DNA of 64,000 nucleotides from CAVTWS01 sp963732655 (lineage in GTDB: Bacteria > Actinomycetota > Acidimicrobiia > Acidimicrobiales > SHLQ01): NCBI GenBank assembly GCA_963732655.1, contig CAVTAI010000017.1, forward strand, positions 806,001 to 870,000. The letters are read 5' to 3'. The notes under the pieces were generated by a model. It searched no databases and had not been told where the DNA came from. It was given only the letters and a program-made list of their open reading frames with translations. This document shows, one piece after another, positions 45,401-53,309 of the stretch; positions within the stretch are counted from its first letter, which is position 1; every line of letters starts with the position of its first letter. The position numbers and the translations under genes were made by a program.

Positions 45401-46215
45401 GGCTGGAGCACTCGGCGGTACGTGCGGGTGGCCACCATCACCGACGCGACGGTGACGCCGATCAGGAACCCGGCGTGCCCGGCGACGGCCAGCCAGTCAC
45501 CGGAGGAGTCCGGGTCGGCGCGGGCGATCTCGGTTCCGTGCCACAGCGGCGTGGAGTACGCAACCCACTGGAAGAGTGTGGGCAACTGCTCCAGTGGAAA
45601 GTAGGTGCCGCCGAACAGGCTCAGCGGTGTCACCACGTAGCGCCACAGGTTCGAGAACGAGCTTTCGCGGTCGACCCGGACGGCCCAGGCCATCACGGGC
45701 GCCGCGGTGGCCACGCCGGTCAGGACTCCCGCGGGCACGGCGAGGAGGTCCGTCCCGCCGCCGATGCCGCCCAAGGCTGCGGCAACCAGGGCGAAGGAGG
45801 CGGCGGTGACGAGGATTTTGATGCTCATGTATGCCAGGTGGCCCACGACGAGGTCGACGCTTCGCAACGGCGCTGCGGTCATGGCGTGGTAGCTTCGGTT
45901 CCACTTCACCGATCCCATGACCGGGTACGTGGCGTCCATGGCTCCGCCCATGAAGCAGGTGGCGACCAGCAGCCCGGGGGCGAGGAAGTTCAGGTAGTCG
46001 CCCCCGACATCGCCCGCTCGTCCGCCGTTGTCGATCAACGACCCGACGCCCAAGCCCATGCCGGCCAGGAACACGACGGGTGAGGCAAATCCCGTGACGA
46101 CACCGCCCGCCCACGTGCGGCGGTAGACGACGAGCCAGTACTTGAGCGACCGGACCCACCGAGGAGTGCGGGGAGCTGTGATCCGGTGACGAGTGGGGGT
46201 CGTGACCGCCGTCAT
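45397..46215 (-). CDS. ABC-2 type exporter permease, second subunit
   Basis: A 272-aa membrane protein with the same topology as its downstream neighbour: FASPVVFLAGMGLGVGSLI, PGLLVATCFMGGAMDAT, the SVKWNRSYHAMTAAPLRSVDLVVGHL loop, ALVAAALGGIGG, HAGFLIGVTVASVMVATRTY. The similarity to the 44600-45400 product suggests an old gene duplication giving a heterodimeric channel. The ATG shares a base with the stop of the ATPase gene (TGATG at 46213-46217). Confidence 0.9.
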   Translation of the reverse strand: MTAVTTPTRHRITAPRTPRWVRSLKYWLVVYRRTWAGGVVTGFASPVVFLAGMGLGVGSLIDNGGRAGDVGGDYLNFLAPGLLVATCFMGGAMDATYPVMGSVKWNRSYHAMTAAPLRSVDLVVGHLAYMSIKILVTAASFALVAAALGGIGGGTDLLAVPAGVLTGVATAAPVMAWAVRVDRESSFSNLWRYVVTPLSLFGGTYFPLEQLPTLFQWVAYSTPLWHGTEIARADPDSSGDWLAVAGHAGFLIGVTVASVMVATRTYRRVLQP

Positions 46216-47154
46216 CAGCCGTCGTCCAGCGTGCGACCGGTGAGCCGCAGGAACACGTCCTCGAGCGTGCTCCGGCGAGCCAGACAGCTGTCCACGTGGA
46301 CGCCGGCTCGGTGGATCTGCTCGATGGTCGAGTCAGCGTCGTCGGTGTAGAGCAGCAGCCGATCGGGCAGCACCTCGACCCTCGGGGCGAGCCCTTCGAT
46401 ACGGGTGGCCAGGTCGTCGTGCTGACCATCGGCCATGCGGAGCTCGACCACCTCGCGTGCTGTGGGCGGCGATCAGCTCCCGGGGTGAACCCTCGGCGAC
46501 GATCCGGCCTCGGTCCATCACGACGAGCCGATCACAGAGTTGTTCGGCTTCATCCATGTAGTGCGTGGTGAGGATCAAGGTCACGCCGTCACGTTTGAGG
46601 CGCCAGAGGCGGTCCCACAGGAGGTGGCGGGCCTGCGGATCCAGACCCGTGGTGGGCTCGTCGAGCAGGAGGATCTCGGGTTCGTTGATGAGGGCGCGGG
46701 CGATGGTGAGGCGGCGTTTCATCCCTCCCGACAGCGGTTCGACCCGGGCGTCGGCTCGTTCGGTGAGTTGAGCGAACTCGAGCAGTTGGTCGGCGCGCTC
46801 GCGCACCACCGCTCGGGGGATGTCGAAGTACCGACCGTAGACGTAGAGGTTGTCGCGTACGGTCAACTCGTTGTCGAGCGAGTCGAGCTGGGGGACGACG
46901 CCGAGCCGAGCCCGGATCTCGGGTCCGTGACGGCGAGCGTCGAGCCCGAGGATGGTCAGCTCGCCTTCGGAGGGGGGTGACACGCAGCCGATCATCCGCA
47001 TGGTCGAGCTCTTGCCGGCGCCATTCGGCCCGAGGAACCCGAACGACTCGCCGCGCCGCACGGCGACATCGATGCCGGCGACAGCGGTGAACGAGCCGAA
47101 TGTCTTGGTGAGCTGGCGCGCCTCGAGGACGAGCTCGTGGTCCAGGGTGGTCAC
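46215..47154 (-). CDS. ABC exporter ATP-binding protein (NodI/DrrA-like), frameshifted
   Basis: ATPase of the ABC-2 exporter. Seen: Walker A GPNGAGKSS, Q-loop region VVPQLDSLDNELTVRDNL, signature LSGGMKRRLTIARALI, Walker B ILLLDEPTTGLD and switch His TTHYMDEAEQL. The natural continuation after GSPRELIAAHS is REVVELRMADGQHDDLATRIEG, ending LEDVFLRLTGRTLDDG, but it lies one frame over. One extra base (an A in CAGCACGCGAGG near 46455) restores it, so the C-terminal 78 residues are in a different frame from the catalytic core. The GTG at 47154 is the best start. Sequencing error or a real lesion cannot be separated here. Confidence 0.85.
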
Positions 47155-47209
47155 GGCCCGCACCCTAGAGGTCGGCCCGTCGCCTGGGTGGCGGATTCGC
47201 GGCCAGGCG

Positions 47210-49324
47210 TCACTGCGAGGCCAGCGCCGCACCCCAAGCCAGGTCGGCGTCGTCGTGCGAGGTGTCGGTGACATCGACCACGACGGTATGGATGGTGCCG
47301 GAGAAGGCGAACGGTGGCTCGTACCGGGGCGACACGGGGGACGCATCGTCGTAGCCGATGCAGAAGTCGTCACCGAACAGCGAGAACGTGTAGGGCACCG
47401 TGACGATGTGACCCGAGCCCACCGCGTCGTCTCCGATGCGCAGCTCGACGTCGCCCTCGAGGGGCTGGGTGGGCCGGTAGCTGATCCCCACCCGCACCCG
47501 ACCATGTGGTAGGTCCCGGTCGGCCACCAACGTCTGCACCTGAAGGCCGTTGCGGTTGTACACGTAGTGGAGACGGCCGTCCTGGACGAACAGGCTGTAA
47601 CCCCCGAAGCGACCGCCGTGGGCCACGATCACGCCCTCGCTCCCGCCCTCCGGCACGGTGATGTCGGCCACGATCACGTGGGCTCGGTGGCGGACATCCA
47701 CCGCGGCCGTGCTCGGGACGGGCGAACCGGGACGGTACACATACCGGTTCCGAGGCCTGACGTGCGTGGGTCTCGGCGTGTGGACCGGACGGGAGCTGTG
47801 CAGCGGGAGGGCACCGTACCGGCCGGCCTCCACCCACCATCGCTCCTGCATCTCCCGCAGCTTGTCGGGCCGCTCCGCGGCCAGGTCGTGGCATTCGGAG
47901 ACATCAGCTCGGACGTCGTACAGCTCCCAGCGGTCCTGGTCGAACGGCGCCCGGGGATCGCTGACGCCGTCGTAGAGCTGACCGGCCATGGCGTGGTAGG
48001 CGACGGCCTTCCAACCGTCGTGGTAGATCGCGCGGCAACCGAGCAGCTCGTAGTACTGGGTGGTACGGCGGTCGGGCGCGTCGGCCTCGACGAAGGTGGG
48101 CAGCAGCGACACACCGGCGACGGGGTCCTGGGGTACGCCGCCGATCACATCGGGCACGTCGATGCCGACGGCTTCGAGCAGGGTGGGCAGCAGGTCGATG
48201 GCGTGGGCGTACTGGGTACGAATGGCGCCGTGGTCGGTGATCACCCGGGGCCACGACACGATGAACGGGTCCGCGATGCCGCCCTCGTGGCACTCCCGCT
48301 TCCACCGCTGGAACGGCGTGTTGCCGGCGTGGGCCCAGCCGTAGGGGTAGTGGCCGTGGGTCAGTGGCCCTCCCAGGTCGTCGGCGTAGGGCGCGGCGAG
48401 CTCATGGGTCTGCGGGATGCCGTTGAACCAGAGGGTGCTGTTGTACGAACCGTGCGGGCCGCCCTCGGGGCTGGCGCCGTTGTCCGACAGCACCATCACG
48501 ATGGTGTTGTCGAGGTCGCCGACGGCCTCGAGGTGATCGAGGAGGCGCCCGACGTGGTGGTCGGTGTGGGTCAGGAACCCGGCGTAGACCTCCATCATCC
48601 GGGCGCTCAACCGCTGTTCGTCCGCGCTGAGCGTGAGGAACGGCTTGTCGGGCGTGACGTTGCGAAGGTCGGACACGAGCTCGACGGCCCGGTCGGTCAG
48701 GTCCTCGGTGAGGTGGTAGCCGTCCTCCGGCGAGGCCCGTTGGACGATGTGGTGGTTGTCAGCGATGAGGTCGGGGTAGTACTGGTTCGTCTCGGCGCCG
48801 AGGAACCCGTAGAAGCGCTCGAAGCCGCGGCCGAGGGGCCACCGGGCGCGTGGTGCCGCCTGGTCGCTCTCCTCCCGAGGCGCCAGGTGCCACTTGCCCA
48901 CGGCCCACGCCGCGTAGCCGTGGGGCACGATCATCTCGGGCAGGAAGCCGCACGATCGGGGGATGCGCCCGTGGTAGCCGGGGTAGCCCGTCGCCGTGTC
49001 CGCGATGCCGCCCATCCCGGTGGTGTGCTGGTTGCGGCCGGTGAGCAGGCACGCCCGAGTGGGTGAGCACATGGCCGTGGTGTGGAAGCTCCGGTAACGC
49101 AGACCGTTGGCGGCCAGACGATCGAAGGCGGGCGTGTCGATGTCGCTGCCGAAGCAGCCCAGCTGGGCGTAGCCCACGTCATCGAGCACGACCATCACGA
49201 TGTTGGGGGCGCCGGCAGGAGCAGTCGGTACGGCCGGCCAGGCCGGCGACGAGTCGTGCAGCTCGCGCCCGACCGTGCCCGGAAACGGTGTTCCCTCCGG
49301 GTAGGTCACGAGATCTTCGGTCAT
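47210..49324 (-). CDS. Arylsulfatase (formylglycine-dependent sulfatase)
   Basis: A 704-aa sulfatase. Seen: metal-binding VMVVLDDVGYAQLGCFG (Asp48, Asp49), the formylglycine motif CSPTR (Cys86 in AMCSPTRACLLTGR), GKWHLAP, and VLSDNGASPEGGPHG with the second metal-site Asp-Asn. The C-terminal third (ADITVPEGGSEGVIVAHGGRFGGYSLFVQDG) is the usual beta-rich domain of large PAS-type arylsulfatases. No signal peptide is visible, so it appears cytosolic. The ATG at 49324 gives MTEDLVTYPEGTPFPG; an upstream in-frame ATG adds 34 basic residues without a ribosome-binding site. It sits 55 bp upstream of the ABC exporter genes and may share their transcript. Confidence 0.93.
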   Translation of the reverse strand: MTEDLVTYPEGTPFPGTVGRELHDSSPAWPAVPTAPAGAPNIVMVVLDDVGYAQLGCFGSDIDTPAFDRLAANGLRYRSFHTTAMCSPTRACLLTGRNQHTTGMGGIADTATGYPGYHGRIPRSCGFLPEMIVPHGYAAWAVGKWHLAPREESDQAAPRARWPLGRGFERFYGFLGAETNQYYPDLIADNHHIVQRASPEDGYHLTEDLTDRAVELVSDLRNVTPDKPFLTLSADEQRLSARMMEVYAGFLTHTDHHVGRLLDHLEAVGDLDNTIVMVLSDNGASPEGGPHGSYNSTLWFNGIPQTHELAAPYADDLGGPLTHGHYPYGWAHAGNTPFQRWKRECHEGGIADPFIVSWPRVITDHGAIRTQYAHAIDLLPTLLEAVGIDVPDVIGGVPQDPVAGVSLLPTFVEADAPDRRTTQYYELLGCRAIYHDGWKAVAYHAMAGQLYDGVSDPRAPFDQDRWELYDVRADVSECHDLAAERPDKLREMQERWWVEAGRYGALPLHSSRPVHTPRPTHVRPRNRYVYRPGSPVPSTAAVDVRHRAHVIVADITVPEGGSEGVIVAHGGRFGGYSLFVQDGRLHYVYNRNGLQVQTLVADRDLPHGRVRVGISYRPTQPLEGDVELRIGDDAVGSGHIVTVPYTFSLFGDDFCIGYDDASPVSPRYEPPFAFSGTIHTVVVDVTDTSHDDADLAWGAALASQ

Positions 49325-49470
49325 CGGTCGCTCCCTCGTGGTGGCGGAGCGAACTGTAGGGGCGCAACGCGCCCTCCCGCTTCGAGCGGACAGCGAGGCA
49401 CCTTTGATTCGAGAGATGGGTTCCATCTATTGTCGAGATGGCGGGCCCCCACGTGGAGGTACATGTTGTT

Positions 49471-50526
49471 ATGAGACCAGGACGGATTCTTCTCGCCGAA
49501 GCGCTGGGGACCTTCATCCTCATGATGGGCGGACCAGGCACCGCCGTGCTCGCCGGTGCGGACGTGGCCCAGCTGGGCATCGCGCTCGGCTTCGGATTCG
49601 CCTTGCTCGTTGCCGCCTACACCGTGGGGCCGATCTCGGGGTGCCACATCAACCCCGCGGTCACCGTCGGCATGGCGGTGATGCGCAAGACCCCGACCGC
49701 GCTGGTTCCCGCGTACATCGTCGGCCAGGTGCTCGGTGCGGTCGCCGGTGGGTTCGCCATATGGGGCCTGCGGGCGGGCTTCTACGATGACTTCGAGCCC
49801 GACTCGCTCAACTTCGCCACCAACCTGTGGGGCGAGCAGAACGGCTTCGCCAACTTCGGGGCCATGATGATCGCCGAGATCGTGTTGACGGCCATCCTCA
49901 TGATCGTGGTCCTTGCCACCACCAAGAAGTCCTTCGCTCCCGCAGCCGCCGGGCTCTCGGTGGGCATGGCGCTGACCCTCATCCACTTGGTCAGCATCCC
50001 GGTCGACAACACCTCGGTGAATCCGGCCCGCAGCCTGGGCATGGCGGTGTTCACCGGCGGCGAGGCGCTCGAGCAGCTCTGGGCCTTCGTGGTGTTCCCG
50101 ATCGTCGGTGCAGTGTTCGGGGTGCTCGTGTGGCTCGCCATCGACGACGCCACGCTCGAAGACACCGTGCTGGGCGACACCGCACTCACCGGGGCTCGTG
50201 ACGCGCTGTCCGAGGTCAGCGGCCGGGTCGACGCCGCCATGGGCGCCGACCCGATCGATCTCACCGGTACCGAGACGCCCGCCCCGCAGGCGCTCGTGGG
50301 TGCCGTCGTGGGTCAGGCGCAGCCGTTCGGGCCCGGCTCACACCATGCGCATCCGGACCAGCCGGCTCCCACCGGCTACGTGATCAAGGGCAACGCCACG
50401 TCGATGCTGTATCACCGGCCGGATAGCCGGAACTACGTGGCCACCGTGGCCGAGGTGTGGTTCGTCAGCGAGGACGTGGCGCGCGCCGCCGGCTTCCGAC
50501 CCTCGCCAACACACTCGGACGGCTGA
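49471..50526 (+). CDS. Aquaporin (MIP family) with a C-terminal 'sunset'-like domain
   Basis: A 351-aa channel. Six membrane segments are predictable; both pore motifs are present, NPA at 61-63 (SGCHINPAVTVG) and NPA at 184-186 (NTSVNPARSLG), so water or small-solute conduction is expected. After a linker of about 80 residues the last 50 residues read YVIKGNATSMLYHRPDSRNYVATVAEVWF and SEDVARAAGFRPS. This matches the IKGN...YHxP...Y..T..E.WF..E..A..AGFR pattern of small domains seen fused to various actinobacterial proteins. That fusion is unusual for aquaporins. The ATG at 49471 follows GGAGG; an ATG 33 bp upstream adds residues without membrane character. Confidence 0.88.
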   Translation: MRPGRILLAEALGTFILMMGGPGTAVLAGADVAQLGIALGFGFALLVAAYTVGPISGCHINPAVTVGMAVMRKTPTALVPAYIVGQVLGAVAGGFAIWGLRAGFYDDFEPDSLNFATNLWGEQNGFANFGAMMIAEIVLTAILMIVVLATTKKSFAPAAAGLSVGMALTLIHLVSIPVDNTSVNPARSLGMAVFTGGEALEQLWAFVVFPIVGAVFGVLVWLAIDDATLEDTVLGDTALTGARDALSEVSGRVDAAMGADPIDLTGTETPAPQALVGAVVGQAQPFGPGSHHAHPDQPAPTGYVIKGNATSMLYHRPDSRNYVATVAEVWFVSEDVARAAGFRPSPTHSDG

Positions 50527-50561
50527 TCGGCGGCGACTCCGGCGGAGAGGGTGCCGCAGGG

Positions 50562-51260
50562 TCAGGTGACGGTGGCGAACATCGCCGGCTCGGTGGTCGG
50601 TGCGGGCGAGCCTCCGTCGGGCTCGATCGTCACCGCCACCGTGTCGCCCGGCTGGGGGAGGTCACCGATGCCGAGCTCGACATGGCCGCCGTCGGGTTCG
50701 AACACGCCGACGGAGCGGGGCTCGCCGTCGGTCACGATCCACAGCTGGTAATCCGAACCCGGTCCAGGATCGGCCATCTGGCCACCGACGAGGACGCCAC
50801 GGTCGAGCGTGTCGGACCACGTGAGACGAAGATCGGTCGCCGAATCCTCGAGCACCACCGACTGGGCGTCGGGCGCCAAGGCCAGCTCCGAGGTCTGTTC
50901 GAGATCGTCGATGCGGCCCTCGGCGCGGACCAGCAGCCCGCCGAGCCCGACGGCCGCCACGGTGGCGGCCGCTGCGGCCAGCAGCCACCCGGTCCGGCGC
51001 GGTGGTGCCGGCCGGGCCATCGCAGTCAGGGGCGAGACCTGGCGGGTGTGATCGACCTCGGCGAGCACCGCGGCACGCAGGCCGGACGGCACCGGCGTGC
51101 TGGACGCGGCGGCGAGGGCCGTGGTGGCGTCACGGAAACTGGCGACCTCGATCTGGCAGTCTTCGCAACCGGCGAGGTGGCGCTCGAAACGGAGGCGTTC
51201 CTCGGCATCGAGCGCATCGACGGCGTAGGCGCCGGTGAGGAGGTGGAGGTCGTCGGTCAT
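50562..51260 (-). CDS. RskA-type transmembrane anti-sigma factor
   Basis: A 232-aa anti-sigma factor. Seen: N-terminal zinc-associated anti-sigma region (LHLLTGAYAVDALDAEERLRFERHLAGCEDCQIEV, with His-x3-Cys-x2-Cys), one membrane segment (GWLLAAAAATVAAVGLGGLLV), and an extracytoplasmic RskA domain (YQLWIVTDGEPRSVGVFEPDGG). It should hold the adjacent sigma factor at the membrane until cleaved by proteases. The ATG at 51260 is the last of five identical ATGA contexts created by a 29-bp tandem repeat; a GTG 9 bp upstream in frame is an alternative. Its expression probably depends on reinitiation through the repeat. Confidence 0.9.
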   Translation of the reverse strand: MTDDLHLLTGAYAVDALDAEERLRFERHLAGCEDCQIEVASFRDATTALAAASSTPVPSGLRAAVLAEVDHTRQVSPLTAMARPAPPRRTGWLLAAAAATVAAVGLGGLLVRAEGRIDDLEQTSELALAPDAQSVVLEDSATDLRLTWSDTLDRGVLVGGQMADPGPGSDYQLWIVTDGEPRSVGVFEPDGGHVELGIGDLPQPGDTVAVTIEPDGGSPAPTTEPAMFATVT

Positions 51261-51375
51261 GGGGTCCACCTCTGGTGGAACGGTGTCATGGGGTCCACCT
51301 CTGGTGGAACGGTGTCATGGGGTCCACCTCTGGTGGAACGGTGTCATGGGGTCCACCTCTGGTGGAACGGTGTCA
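51260..51375 (-). repeat. Four 29-bp repeats forming coupled minicistrons between sigma and anti-sigma genes
   Basis: Four perfect 29-bp copies fill the space between the sigma-factor stop and the anti-sigma start. On the minus strand each unit holds a ribosome-binding site (AGAGG), then ACCCC and ATGA. Translation from each ATG (51376, 51347, 51318, 51289) gives the 10-aa peptide MTPFHQRWTP and a TGA that overlaps the next ATG. The final ATG (51260) begins the anti-sigma factor. The unit resembles the sigma gene's own 3' end (HQGWTP, stop), from which it probably arose. Each unit also has a small CCACC-AGA-GGTGG hairpin over the ribosome-binding site. Confidence 0.93.
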
Positions 51376-51975
51376 TGGGGTCCATCCCTGGTGTTGCAGG
51401 GTGTCTCTGAGTTTGATGAGTCCGTCACGTATTCGTGTCTTGGCGGTGCCCAGGGGTAGGTCGAGAAGTTCGGCGACCTCCCGATGGGTGCGGCCGTCGT
51501 AGAACGCCAGGGTGACGGCCTGGCGCTGCGTTTCGGTGAGGTCGCGCAGGGCTTCTCGGACCGCAGCCGCTTCGTGTCGGGAGGTCACGGTGTCAGCGGC
51601 TGGGGGTTCGGTCGTGTCGGGGGTGCGCGCGGCGTCTCGTTCGTTCCGGTCCCGGTGCGCCTGCTCGGCGCGGACCCGGTCGACGGCCCGGGCGTGCGCG
51701 ATGCGCGCGACGAAGGACCGGGCCGAACCTCGTTGGGCGTCGAAGAGGGGGGCTCGACGCCAGACCTCGACCAGGGTCTCCTGGCTCACATCCTCGGCGA
51801 GGGAAGGGTCCCGAACGACACGGAGCACCAAGCCGTAGACCAGCGGAGATACGTCGTCGAACAGTTGGGCGAACGCGTCCCGGTCGCCGCGGCCGGCGGC
51901 TTGGAGCAGCCCCTCGAGGGACGGCGATTCAGATGTGCTCACCAAACGAAGGCGAAGTCGCGCCACGTCGTCCAT
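51373..51975 (-). CDS. ECF RNA polymerase sigma factor (SigK-like)
   Basis: A 200-aa group IV sigma factor. Region 2 reads DRDAFAQLFDDVSPLVYGLVLRVVRDPSLAEDVSQETLVEVWR; region 4 reads VREALRDLTETQRQAVTLAFYDGRTHREVAELLDLPLGTAKTRIRDGL. The pairing with an RskA-type anti-sigma factor fits the SigK (ECF19) group. The ATG at 51975 has GGTGA upstream; a GTG at 52020 in the same frame is possible. Its last residues (LQHQGWTP) and stop (ATGA) start the repeat array to the anti-sigma gene. Its regulon is unknown; the array may tune the sigma to anti-sigma ratio. Confidence 0.92.
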   Translation of the reverse strand: MDDVARLRLRLVSTSESPSLEGLLQAAGRGDRDAFAQLFDDVSPLVYGLVLRVVRDPSLAEDVSQETLVEVWRRAPLFDAQRGSARSFVARIAHARAVDRVRAEQAHRDRNERDAARTPDTTEPPAADTVTSRHEAAAVREALRDLTETQRQAVTLAFYDGRTHREVAELLDLPLGTAKTRIRDGLIKLRDTLQHQGWTP

Positions 51976-52056
51976 GTTGTCACCAGCGGAGAGGTTTCGG
52001 TGCCTCTGGTTCGGTGCCACCCATCGAGCGGATTGGCGCCGTCTCGGTGCGCCGTC

Positions 52057-53295
52057 TCAGGCGGAGCGAGTGCTCGCCGGTTTCACGTCGCTCCACCGGA
52101 TCGGCATGCTGGCGTACCCGTCGATCAGGTTCGAGTTCACGCGCGGCAGCGTGGACGGATCGACCGTCACCTCGAGATCGACGAACCGGTTGACGATGGC
52201 GTCGAACATGATGCGAGCCTCGAGGCGGGCGAGCGACGCGCCGAGGCAGAAATGCGGCCCGCCGGCGCCGAAGGCCACGTGCTGGGTGGCATCGCGCGTG
52301 ATGTCGAGGCGGTCGGGGTCCGGGAACTGGCGCTCGTCCCGGTTGGCCGACGAGTACCACAAGACGACGGGCTCGTGGGCCTTGATCGTGTGGCCGCCGA
52401 TCTCGATGTCGACGCGGGGCCGGCGGACGAACTCCATCACCGGGGTGGCGTGGCGCAGCATCTCCTCGACTGCGTTGGCCATCAGGCCAGGCGTGTCCGA
52501 GCGCAGCAGCTCCAGCTGATCGGGGTGCTGGAGCAGGGCCAGGGTGCCGGTGGTGATCAGGTTGCGGGTGGTCTCGCTGCCGGCGTTCTGCAGCAACATG
52601 AAGAACACGTCGATCTGGAGTTGGTCGAGCCGCTCGCCGTCGACCTCGGCATCGAGCAGCACGCCCATGAGGTCGTCGTGTTTGGTCTCCTTGCGGATCT
52701 CGCACATCTGGTCGGCGTAGGCGAACATGTCCGTCATCGCCTGCGCCCGTTCCTCGGGCCTGGTCTCGCCATCGAAACCGAAGGTCATTTCGGTCCAGTG
52801 GAACACCTGGTGACGGTCCTCCTCGGGAACGCCCACGAGGTCGGCGATCACCTGGAGCGGCAGCTCCACGGCGATGTCGCTCACCATGTCGCACGATCCC
52901 CGTTCGGCGACGTCGTCGATGAGGCGGTCGACGGTGGCCTGGATGCGGCCGGCGAGGTCGGCGACCCGTTTGGGGGTGAAGCCCTTGTTGACCAGCTTGC
53001 GCATCTTGGTGTGGTCGGGTGCGTCGAGGCTGATGAGCAGGAGCGACGTCGAGCCGTCGTCGACGGTGCCGCCCTGGTCGTGTTGCGGCATGAACGGGTT
53101 CGGCTGGTTGCTGAACGTCGCCGAGTCCCGGGACACGCGGTTGACGTCGGCGTGGCGGGTCAGGTGCCAGAGCCCACTCGGAACCTGCGGGTGGGGCAGG
53201 TGGAAGACCGGATTGTCGTCGCGCAAGCTGCGGAACGTTTCGTACGGGAACCCGCCGGCGAAGGTGGCCGGGTTGTAGAGGTCGAGGTCGTCCAT
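52057..53295 (-). CDS. Cytochrome P450
   Basis: A 413-aa soluble P450. Seen: I-helix AGSETT (238-243), the ExxR motif EMLR (278-281), and the heme ligand Cys350 in FGAGGPHFCLGASLAR. The family looks close to actinobacterial CYP124/125/142-type enzymes acting on fatty acids or sterol side chains, but this was not tested. The ATG at 53295 follows 14 bp after an acyl-CoA ligase gene on the same strand, so oxidation and CoA activation of the same substrate is plausible. A redox partner is not encoded nearby. Confidence 0.94.
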   Translation of the reverse strand: MDDLDLYNPATFAGGFPYETFRSLRDDNPVFHLPHPQVPSGLWHLTRHADVNRVSRDSATFSNQPNPFMPQHDQGGTVDDGSTSLLLISLDAPDHTKMRKLVNKGFTPKRVADLAGRIQATVDRLIDDVAERGSCDMVSDIAVELPLQVIADLVGVPEEDRHQVFHWTEMTFGFDGETRPEERAQAMTDMFAYADQMCEIRKETKHDDLMGVLLDAEVDGERLDQLQIDVFFMLLQNAGSETTRNLITTGTLALLQHPDQLELLRSDTPGLMANAVEEMLRHATPVMEFVRRPRVDIEIGGHTIKAHEPVVLWYSSANRDERQFPDPDRLDITRDATQHVAFGAGGPHFCLGASLARLEARIMFDAIVNRFVDLEVTVDPSTLPRVNSNLIDGYASMPIRWSDVKPASTRSA

Positions 53296-53309
53296 GGACA
53301 CAGCTTCCG

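Noticed and set aside
51260..51375. CRISPR array
   Set aside because: The repeats are directly adjacent with no spacers, only 29 bp, and overlap start and stop codons; no cas genes nearby.
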